A stretch of 64,000 nt of DNA from positions 688,618 to 752,617 of the forward strand of contig NZ_JAHKPY010000002.1 in NCBI RefSeq assembly GCF_018860745.1. The letters run 5' to 3'. The translations under genes were made by a program, and so were the position numbers. The stretch is from Zobellia uliginosa (GTDB lineage: Bacteria > Bacteroidota > Bacteroidia > Flavobacteriales > Flavobacteriaceae). Positions 15,673 through 23,295 of this stretch are shown here, in pieces. The notes under the pieces are model-generated. The model did no database searches. It worked only from the letters and a program-made list of their open reading frames with translations, and had not been told where the DNA came from. Positions within the stretch are counted from its first letter, which is position 1. Each line of letters begins with the position of its first letter.

Positions 15673-15848
15673 CATATATGCTAATGTTGATTTTATGTCA
15701 ACACATGATACACGTATTTCTCCTTTGTTTACAAATGGACAGTTGATTACTATAGAACCGTTCAAACCCTTTCGGCGAACAGAGATGTAGTTCCACTAAT
15801 TGTATACGTCTTTTTAAAAATTCCATTAGTATGGGTTTGTGATTTATT
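15642..15848 (-). ncRNA. Predicted small RNA 1 of the RNA-repair island
   Basis: A promoter with TTTG and TTTGCA boxes (15854-15886) is followed by about 205 noncoding bases that end in a strong terminator (AAGCATCTC/GAGATGCTT plus T run, 15642-15672). No open frame is convincing. The same promoter layout appears before predicted small RNA 2 at 19269, after the other rtcB operon. Expression is a prediction only. Confidence 0.5.
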
Positions 15849-15853
15849 ACGGT

Positions 15854-15886
15854 GCAAAGATTATAACGATTTTTGAATTACGCAAA
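15854..15886 (-). promoter_or_regulatory. Bacteroidota-type promoter of small RNA 1
   Basis: On the minus strand a -33 TTTG is separated by 20 bases from TAATCTTTGC. The segment AATTCAAA-N13-TTTGCACC is kept with the same spacing in the promoter at 19276. Confidence 0.55.
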
Positions 15887-16070
15887 TAAAAATGAATTTA
15901 AATTATTGATAATCAATTAGTTATATTGAAATTAGACACTAAAATCCCTGTCCGTCATATTGCGGATTTTGAACATTTGCTACAATCGCCTGTCTACCAA
16001 TTGTTTCGTAATTCAACTATCTAGTTTTGTATTTTTTTACTTCTCATTCAATTGTTTAAAATTATTCCAT

Positions 16071-16104
16071 AAAAAAAGCGCCCAATGTTAGTTGGACGCT
16101 TTTT
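16071..16104 (-). terminator. Terminator after the rtcB-prfH-TPR operon
   Basis: AAGCG-x-CCAA pairs with TTGG-x-CGCTT around a 6-base loop, with T or A runs on both sides. It is almost the same hairpin as the one at 19482. Between it and the TPR stop lies a perfect 10-bp hairpin (TTTTCGCTCA/TGAGCGAAAA, about 16176-16203), so the 180-base tail may be a processed 3' UTR or a further small RNA. Confidence 0.75.
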
Positions 16105-16285
16105 AATATCAATATATGGTATTAGTTCATAGAATTAACTCTCATACAAAGTCACAAAACGTCCTTTTCGCTCACTATATTCTGAGCGAAAATTGAAGAG
16201 ACAAAGCTCTATTTGTTGGATGATATGTAACTCTCTCGGTGTCATTTGTTTTACAAAGATGTTATTTTTAAACGTTTTGATACTA

Positions 16286-16831
16286 TTATTTATTCTTTTT
16301 CTTCCTTTTTTTAGTTGAAGATTTCTTCTTTTTAACTTTAGATTTATCTAATTTCAACTTCTTTTTAATTCTATTTTCTTCATCAACTATATAAAACATA
16401 TAGTCGTTGTTATAGGTAAGTCTTTTTGCTTCTTTTAAATGCTGCAGCGCAACCTTATAATTTCCATTTGTTTCTAATGCATAGGCTGAAATAGAGTACA
16501 GCTGAGCTTTATCTATACCTTTTATCGAAAGAGCAAATTCAATTAATCGAAACGCCTTTTCAGTTTCATCCGCCCAGATTAAATACTTAGCATATAATGG
16601 GTATACATCTATATAATAAGTATCAATTGCTATCACCCTATCAAAGCATTCGAATGCTTCCGAATACTGATTCAAATTTCGAGCATATACTTTACCTAAA
16701 AGACAAAGTGCTGCACAATGATTTTCATCATAAGACAAGGCGTAATTTAGTGATTCACAAACTTCGTCCCAATCATAACCAGATGCTGCCTTTGCTTTTA
16801 AATAATAGGTGTCGGCTATTGTTAGTCCCAT
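16286..16831 (-). CDS. TPR protein with lysine-rich tail, RtcB/PrfH-associated
   Basis: The 181-residue product is helical with three to four TPR-like units (ALCLLGKVYARNLNQYSEAF; YPLYAKYLIWADETEKAF; YSISAYALETNGNYKVAL). It ends in a very basic tail (KKKLKLDKSKVKKKKSSTKK...) that could bind RNA or ribosomes. Its ATG overlaps the prfH stop by 10 bases, so it is the third gene of an rtcB-prfH-TPR operon. I do not know this protein from characterised PrfH systems. An adaptor that brings PrfH or RtcB to damaged ribosomes fits the context, but that is inference. Confidence 0.7.
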   Translation of the reverse strand: MGLTIADTYYLKAKAASGYDWDEVCESLNYALSYDENHCAALCLLGKVYARNLNQYSEAFECFDRVIAIDTYYIDVYPLYAKYLIWADETEKAFRLIEFALSIKGIDKAQLYSISAYALETNGNYKVALQHLKEAKRLTYNNDYMFYIVDEENRIKKKLKLDKSKVKKKKSSTKKRKKKNK

Positions 16832-17514
16832 TTTTGTTTATTTAGATCGTTTTTAAGCTTTTGCCGTTTTGGTTTAAAGCTTTTATTCTCTTTTTGATGT
16901 TTGAAATCGGTTCCTTTAAAAATCCGGATCGGATTTCCTCGTTGCAGATTCAAATGATTCTCCCATTGGTCGGTCATACTGCCCTTCAACTGCTCTAGGT
17001 TAGCTTCATTTACTTTTTCTTTTAACCGAGCTATTGCTAGTTTTTTGTTTTGATGTTGTGAGCGACTATCCATGGCAACTACTTGAACTCCTGTTGGGTT
17101 ATGAATTACCCGTACGGCTGAGTTTACCTTATTTACATTCTGACCACCAGGACCTGTACTTCTCATCGTTTGAAAAGAGATATCTCTGTCGCATATTTCA
17201 GAATGCTGTGGCAATTTCAATTCGAAAGCACCGATAAACCAGTTTTTACGTTTGTGGTATTTTCTAAAAGTTGAGTTGCCAATCCATTGAATTGTTCCTA
17301 ACCAAGTAGCTAAAAAAATTTCTAGGTTTTTCCCTGTCAAGCGGATGCTGACTGATTGTACCGTTCCATTTTGATTTCCTTTTTCTCTTTGCAAGATGAC
17401 ATACTGAAACCCTTCAGTCTTGGCCTCTTGCAAGAATTTCTTAAGCACTTGGGAAACAACCCAGCTACATTCTGATGGGCCTCTTCCTGCTGTTATTTGT
17501 ATAATTTTTTCCAT
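16822..17514 (-). CDS. prfH: Peptide chain release factor homologue PrfH
   Basis: A 230-residue class I release factor relative. The catalytic GGQ motif (GPGGQNVNKV, GGQ at 123-125) is intact, but the domain that reads stop codons in RF1/RF2 is absent, and the start IIQITAGRGPSECSWVV is the PrfH signature. The C-terminus is basic (KRQKLKNDLNKQKWD), as in factors acting in the ribosomal A site. PrfH is encoded with rtcB in many bacteria; work on the RtcB2-PrfH pair links it to release of peptide from ribosomes with a cleaved decoding centre (colicin E3 type damage), with RtcB then rejoining the 16S rRNA. Here rtcB is 94 bases upstream, with a large hairpin between the genes. Confidence 0.93.
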   Translation of the reverse strand: MEKIIQITAGRGPSECSWVVSQVLKKFLQEAKTEGFQYVILQREKGNQNGTVQSVSIRLTGKNLEIFLATWLGTIQWIGNSTFRKYHKRKNWFIGAFELKLPQHSEICDRDISFQTMRSTGPGGQNVNKVNSAVRVIHNPTGVQVVAMDSRSQHQNKKLAIARLKEKVNEANLEQLKGSMTDQWENHLNLQRGNPIRIFKGTDFKHQKENKSFKPKRQKLKNDLNKQKWD

Positions 17515-17533
17515 TTTTTGTTTCTTTAAAAGA

Positions 17534-17603
17534 AGTAGCTAGCGTTGGTATTCCAATAATCTTAAGTTTTCAATATGCTCTATGAATACTTTCGCTAACT
17601 ACT
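17534..17603 (-). other. Large hairpin in the rtcB-prfH intergenic mRNA
   Basis: On the minus strand AGTAGTTAGCG pairs with CGCTAGCTACT (11 bp, one G-T). After a symmetric 3x3 internal loop, GTATTC pairs with GAATAC (6 bp) around a 30-base loop. It fills almost all of the 94 bases between the two genes. It is not a terminator, as no T run follows at once. It may tune the ratio of RtcB to PrfH, mark an RNase site, or be an RtcB substrate. Confidence 0.7.
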
Positions 17604-17608
17604 ATCTA

Positions 17609-19000
17609 TTATTTATCCATTCGTACTATTTTAGGAGTGAAGGTTCCGAGTACTTCAACCAATTCTTGTTGATTCGCCATGACTTTTTTAATGTCTTTAT
17701 AGGCCATAGGCGCTTCATCAATTCCGCCACCAATAAGCGTTACTTCATTTTTTTGTAACTGCTTTTTAATTTCACTTTGGGTAAAAGTCTCTTTGCACTT
17801 ACGTCTTGAAAAAAGACGACCGGCGCCATGAGAAGCAGAGTTTAGACTCTCTACATTTCCCAAACCTTTTACGATGTAACCAGGAGCGGTCATTGAACCA
17901 GGAATGATTCCTAAAACTCCTTTTGCTGCAGGTGTGGCTCCTTTTCTGTGCACAATGCACTCTTCACCGTTTATGGCTTCTTTCCAAGCGAAATTGTGAT
18001 GATTATCAATTTTCACCACCGCTTTTTCTCCAATTAATTTGGCCAGACGCTTGTGAATATTATCATGACATGCGGTTGCATAATCGCCAGCTAAATTCAT
18101 AGCTAGCCAATATTCTTGGCCATCATGAGTATTCAAATCCAACCAAGCCAAGTGTTGTACTTGTTTTGGTAACGGACATTGCTTAGTTGCCAAATAGGTA
18201 TAGTGCTTTGCAATATTTGCACCCAACCCTCGTGAACCGCTGTGAGATAATATGCCTAGATATTCTCCAGGTTTTAATCCCCATTCGTTTTTTGCATCCA
18301 TTATAGATACACTTCCGAACTCGACAAAATGATTTCCTCCACCAGAGGTGCCTAATTGTTTATAGGCTTTGTCTTTCAATCTTTTTACCAAAGGGATGTC
18401 GTTAAATTCATCTCTTTCGAAGATTTCATGATCATGTTTTATTTGATGCGTTTCTCGCATTCCGAATTTGGTATGCTCAGAAAGGATGTTCGACAATTGA
18501 TGTTTCTTTCCTTTCAGATAAGAGACTGGAATCGGATAAATAGTCAAACACATTCTACAGCCGATATCAACGCCTACTCCATAAGGAATCACCGAGTTCT
18601 TCGTCGCCAAAACACCACCGATAGGTAAACCATAACCAGAATGTGCATCTGGCATCAATGCGCCGGCAACAGAAACTGGAAGTTTTAAGGCATCGTACAA
18701 TTGATACTTGGCTTGTTTTTCAATTTCATTTTCACCATAAATATGAAATGGTGCACGTACCGTTTTGAGTGCATGCTTTTTCACTATTACAGGATCTAAC
18801 AAACTTTCAGCAATCTTACCCCAAACCCCATCACCTTGATAGTTTTCAGGATGTAACAATACTTTTTTGGCTTCTCTCAGTATCTGTTCTTTCTTTACTC
18901 GTTTGTGATACCGATTGATTTGACCTAATGTAATGTTGATACTATTGTTCTTTGGAAAGCCCAATTTAATTAGGGCTTTTCCGCTTAATTTCTTTCCCAT
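17609..19000 (-). CDS. rtcB: RNA-splicing ligase RtcB (PrfH-associated type)
   Basis: A 463-residue 3'-phosphate RNA ligase that joins 2',3'-cyclic phosphate or 3'-phosphate ends to 5'-OH ends using GTP and Mn. All active-site elements are visible: VDIGC (Asp145, Cys148), GGGNHF (His224), SHSGSRGLG (His253), DNHHNFA (His335), and SHGAGRLFSR with the guanylylated His391. It is the first gene of an operon with prfH and a TPR gene, which places it with the RtcB2-type repair ligases of ribosomes. The start MGKKLSGKAL at 19000 gives normal length. A second, divergent rtcB lies 1.3 kb upstream in its own operon. Confidence 0.96.
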   Translation of the reverse strand: MGKKLSGKALIKLGFPKNNSINITLGQINRYHKRVKKEQILREAKKVLLHPENYQGDGVWGKIAESLLDPVIVKKHALKTVRAPFHIYGENEIEKQAKYQLYDALKLPVSVAGALMPDAHSGYGLPIGGVLATKNSVIPYGVGVDIGCRMCLTIYPIPVSYLKGKKHQLSNILSEHTKFGMRETHQIKHDHEIFERDEFNDIPLVKRLKDKAYKQLGTSGGGNHFVEFGSVSIMDAKNEWGLKPGEYLGILSHSGSRGLGANIAKHYTYLATKQCPLPKQVQHLAWLDLNTHDGQEYWLAMNLAGDYATACHDNIHKRLAKLIGEKAVVKIDNHHNFAWKEAINGEECIVHRKGATPAAKGVLGIIPGSMTAPGYIVKGLGNVESLNSASHGAGRLFSRRKCKETFTQSEIKKQLQKNEVTLIGGGIDEAPMAYKDIKKVMANQQELVEVLGTFTPKIVRMDK

Positions 19001-19100
19001 GATTTTAATTTTAGGAATAGGATGGCCGTTCCATTTATGGAAACCATACTAGATTTGATATATGTATTCGGAAAGTTGTGCCTTGAAAAATAAGGGCATA

Positions 19101-19134
19101 AAAAAGTCCGAAACTTTAGAGCTTCGGACTTTTT
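19101..19134. terminator. Terminator of predicted small RNA 2
   Basis: Perfect 12-bp inverted repeat AAAAAGTCCGAA/TTCGGACTTTTT with a 10-base loop; it works in both directions. Confidence 0.88.
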
Positions 19135-19269
19135 ATCATATTGCGAGTAGCGCTATGTGTGTATGAAGTCCTGAAGCGACACCACAATTGCACCTAGTGC
19201 TTGTAGTGTTTTTTGATATGTGATTGAAATTGTCATATATACTTCAGTTAAAAATGTTATTGTTTAATT
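19101..19269 (-). ncRNA. Predicted small RNA 2 of the RNA-repair island
   Basis: Downstream of a consensus promoter (19276-19307), about 170 bases without a coding frame end in a 12-bp terminator hairpin. A long-range pairing TGAAGT/ACTTCA is possible inside. Its position after the rtcB-HEPN operon mirrors small RNA 1 after the rtcB-prfH operon. The RNA could alternatively be the 5' leader of rtcB at 19000, but the strong terminator argues for a separate product. Confidence 0.5.
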
Positions 19270-19275
19270 CTGGTG

Positions 19276-19307
19276 CAAATCTAAAACGGATATTTGAATT
19301 ATACAAA
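19276..19307 (-). promoter_or_regulatory. Bacteroidota-type promoter of small RNA 2
   Basis: On the minus strand, TTTG, a 20-base spacer and TAGATTTG match the Bacteroidota housekeeping promoter (TTTG ... TAnnTTTG). The spacing and the sequence AATTCAAA...TTTGCACC equal those at 15854-15886. Confidence 0.65.
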
Positions 19308-19481
19308 TAAAATTTATTATAACTTGTTGAAAAACAATAAGTTATATTTTAATTTAGACATGAGTTAGCCTGTCCGTTAGTTAACAGATAGTAGCATATT
19401 TCATCAATTTGCTGCTTTTCAAATACTTAGCTTTCAAATGGCATTCTTTTAGAATTTTAAGAATTCTCAAAAATTTTACAT

Positions 19482-19509
19482 AAAAAAAGCGCCCAATTTC
19501 TTGGACGCT
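19482..19509 (-). terminator. Terminator after the rtcB-HEPN operon
   Basis: AGCG-x-CCAA with TTGG-x-CGCT around a 4-base loop, followed by seven T on the minus strand. It is nearly the same sequence as the terminator at 16071. The 140 bases between it and the gene stop contain AATTCAAA-N13-TTTGCA at the gene end, which resembles the two small-RNA promoters. Confidence 0.75.
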
Positions 19510-19651
19510 CTAGTTATGTATCTGTTTTCAATAGTATCTACCCATCAATTCGATGCAATCCTAGCTTTTCAGCGTCCGGTATGTGAATAAAATGATTTAA
19601 CATAGATATACTATTTTCTTGTTTTTGTTATTAGTAATATGCAAATATGGC

Positions 19652-20248
19652 TTATTCTTTTGAATTCTTAGATTTAAATTCGTCAAAATCAAAGTTTGTC
19701 CATGCGAAAACCATACCAGCAAATTTAATCAAACCCGACAATTCAGAAATATCAGAATTATAAGCTTCTTCGTCCTCAATGGTAATTCTTACCACTTTAC
19801 CATTAAAAATAAATTCTCTATCCTTTTGCTCTTCCTTTATTTCTTCAGCTCCCATAAGCATGTCATAGTTTATCTTACCATGTGCAACTACATTTCTAGT
19901 TTCTACGATTTTTGCTATTTTACTTTTTAGCCGATTACTGAACTTTTCATAGGTATCATATTTATGTAAAATTCCCATCCCATTCTTTTTAAAAAATTTC
20001 ACTAATTCGAAGAAGTATACATTTTTAAATATTTCTGAATTCACAATGTCCTTAAGAAATTCTACCTTTCTGCCAAAGGTTTTCCCAATTATAAAGTGCT
20101 TTTCCATTATTTGATAAACGGCCTTTTGATGCTCAGTATCCTTTCCATAAGAACGCATAAATCTTAGTATGAATGCATCTATTTCGTCCTCTAAAATAAT
20201 CGCGCTATTAATAATTCGTCCTCTTAATTCAGGAGTTTCTATTTCCAT
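19652..20248 (-). CDS. HEPN-like helical protein with Rx4H motif
   Basis: A 198-residue, mostly helical protein with no signal peptide. Residues 118-124 read RNVVAHG, so Arg118 and His123 form an R-x4-H motif. This is the catalytic motif of HEPN ribonucleases, although the same phrase also occurs in non-catalytic HEPN proteins. HEPN nucleases leave 2',3'-cyclic phosphate and 5'-OH ends, the exact substrate of RtcB. The gene follows the divergent rtcB by 17 bases and is surely co-transcribed with it. It could be a nuclease whose damage is repaired, a nuclease trimming ends before ligation, or only a sensor. I did not recognise a named family. Confidence 0.6.
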   Translation of the reverse strand: MEIETPELRGRIINSAIILEDEIDAFILRFMRSYGKDTEHQKAVYQIMEKHFIIGKTFGRKVEFLKDIVNSEIFKNVYFFELVKFFKKNGMGILHKYDTYEKFSNRLKSKIAKIVETRNVVAHGKINYDMLMGAEEIKEEQKDREFIFNGKVVRITIEDEEAYNSDISELSGLIKFAGMVFAWTNFDFDEFKSKNSKE

Positions 20249-20265
20249 TTCGGTTTAGTTTAAAA

Positions 20266-21663
<1,398 letters not shown>

Positions 21664-21667
21664 TTAG

Positions 21668-21695
21668 CTCCGCCGATTCCATTCGTCCGGCGGAG
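21668..21695 (-). other. Hairpin in the leader of rtcB
   Basis: CTCCGCCG and CGGCGGAG form a perfect 8-bp stem 17 bases before the rtcB ATG. It is very GC-rich for this genome. The slipin leader has a hairpin of similar size and position, so both may affect translation. Confidence 0.55.
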
Positions 21696-21755
21696 CGCTA
21701 CATGAAGTCGGCGAACCGGCTTCTTTATGATTCCAAAACAAACTTGCGACTCATG

Positions 21756-21780
21756 TGCGCAATTATTTTGCGTAGTAAAA
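21756..21780. promoter_or_regulatory. Candidate WYL operator in the rtcB/WYL divergent region
   Basis: TGCGCAA and TTGCGTA are inverted arms (6 of 7) around TTATT, followed by GTAAAA. The sequence matches the inverted repeat at 14313 at most positions. On the plus strand a TTTG inside the right arm, 17 bases before TAGTATTTT, could be the -33 box of the WYL gene, so a bound regulator would block or contact polymerase. Confidence 0.55.
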
Positions 21781-21814
21781 AATGATTTAGTATTTTCATT
21801 AAAAACACTCCTAA

Positions 21815-22831
21815 ATGGCTCTCAATAAAAACGCCCTTATCCGCTATAAAACTATTGACAAATGTTTACAGAATAACTACCGTCAATGGACTTTAGATGA
21901 TTTAATTGAAGCCTGCTCAGATGCCTTATATGAATACGAGGGTCGTGAAGTGAACGTGAGTAAAAGGACGGTTCAATTGGACATTCAATTAATGCGAAGC
22001 GATAAATTGGGTTACAATGCACCTATTACGGTTTATGAAAAGAAGTATTACAAGTATGAAGAGGAAGATTATTCGATTACAGATATTCCAATTACGGAAA
22101 ACGATATGAATGTGCTTTCTGAAACTGTAGAGATGCTAAAACAATTTAAAGATTTTTCCTTGTTTTCGGAATTAGGCGGTATCATTCAACGATTAGAGGA
22201 CAAGGTCTATACAGAGAAAACACATCAAGCATCAATCATTCACCTAGATAAAAATGAAAACCTAAAGGGGCTCCATTGGTTAGATGAATTGTATCAAGCC
22301 ATTCAGAAAAAGGTGGTCTTGAAATTAGAGTATAAGTCGTTCAAAGCTATAGAGGCGAACATAATCACCTTTCATCCCTGTTTATTAAAGGAGTTTAATA
22401 ATCGATGGTTCTTAGTAGGAATGGGGAACAAAAATAAGGGCGTTGTTAATTTGGCCTTAGACCGAATTATCTCGATTGATTATGATTTTACAACTTCCTA
22501 CACAGACTTTGAATTTGATGCAGATACCTTTTACAAGGACGTTGTTGGTGTAACGGTAAATCAAGGAGAGCGAGCTTCAAATATTAAGTTGTGGGTTGAT
22601 AGATATAATGCTCCTTACGTGATTACAAAACCCATGCATCATTCACAGCTCATTGAGAAAGAAAATGAAGATGGTAGCATTGAAATCAATATCAAAGTAA
22701 AAATCAATTTTGAGTTAGAACGATTGATTTTAGGTTTTGGAGAGGCCATAAAAGTGATACAACCAGAGCGATTGCGTAAACGAATTGCTAAGAAACTGGT
22801 AAAAGCTGTCGGTTACTACAATTTAAATTAA
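21815..22831 (+). CDS. WYL-domain transcriptional regulator
   Basis: The 338-residue protein has an N-terminal winged helix-turn-helix (residues 8-65, with WTLDDLIEACSDAL and VSKRTVQLDIQLMR). Then comes a linker and a WYL domain (about 150-250) with HWLDELYQAIQKKVVLKLEY, FHPCLLKEFNNRWFLVG and VVNLALDRI, and a WCX-like C-terminal end. WYL domains sense ligands, probably nucleotides or nucleic acid fragments, and regulators of this type control many defence and RNA-repair loci. It is divergent from rtcB with the inverted repeat between them, so it is the likely regulator of the island. Confidence 0.9.
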   Translation: MALNKNALIRYKTIDKCLQNNYRQWTLDDLIEACSDALYEYEGREVNVSKRTVQLDIQLMRSDKLGYNAPITVYEKKYYKYEEEDYSITDIPITENDMNVLSETVEMLKQFKDFSLFSELGGIIQRLEDKVYTEKTHQASIIHLDKNENLKGLHWLDELYQAIQKKVVLKLEYKSFKAIEANIITFHPCLLKEFNNRWFLVGMGNKNKGVVNLALDRIISIDYDFTTSYTDFEFDADTFYKDVVGVTVNQGERASNIKLWVDRYNAPYVITKPMHHSQLIEKENEDGSIEINIKVKINFELERLILGFGEAIKVIQPERLRKRIAKKLVKAVGYYNLN

Positions 22832-22890
22832 TCTTATCGAGAAATTATCGTAGAAAGCCAGAAAATGAATAAATTCAAGAAAAATATGAT

Positions 22891-23244
22891 ATGGTAATAA
22901 CAATAAAAGATGCCACCTTCTCAGGAGATATCTTAAATGAAATAGAGATTGCAGTTCAAAACGAACGTACTACGGTCAAAGACCTTATTGCCGCTCGTGT
23001 AACTTCTGAAGTGAAATCCTATAATGAAAAACTCCCTGAATACTTTAAAGGCTTAATTCAACCTAGTGAAGCTGAAAAGACACTAAACGGTTTTAAATTA
23101 AGGGACAGAAAAAAGAAGATTGATATTGAAAAGCAGATATTAGTTGCGCTAGACGCTTTTCAAAAAAATGGATACTTCATACTTATTGATAATCAACAGG
23201 TAGAGGATTTAGATCAAGAAGTATTAGTGAGTAAAACCACGTAA
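22891..23244 (+). CDS. Small hypothetical protein linked to the DUF4132 gene
   Basis: The 117-residue product has no signal or membrane segment. It starts MVITIKDATFSGDIL, then has a helical, charged middle (EIAVQNERTTVKDLIAARV, EAEKTLNGFKL) and ends GYFILIDNQQVEDLDQEV. I do not recognise a characterised family. It lies between the WYL regulator and the large DUF4132 protein on the same strand with short gaps (59 and 51 bases), so all three are likely one transcript. Small proteins of this shape occur next to MolR/DUF4132 genes and may be partner subunits; that is from context only. Confidence 0.65.
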   Translation: MVITIKDATFSGDILNEIEIAVQNERTTVKDLIAARVTSEVKSYNEKLPEYFKGLIQPSEAEKTLNGFKLRDRKKKIDIEKQILVALDAFQKNGYFILIDNQQVEDLDQEVLVSKTT

Positions 23245-23295
23245 ATTAGTTTTGTGAAACTCACTCAGTTAGTTGGTGGATAACATTAGAAGAAA

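Noticed and set aside
14418-15790. Several plus-strand open frames over the tRNA array
   Set aside because: They are antisense to tRNA genes and to the small RNA region and have no family features.
17534-17603. Hairpin between rtcB and prfH as a tRNA-like gene
   Set aside because: The size is close to a tRNA, but there is no D arm or T arm; two coaxial stems in a long hairpin fit better.
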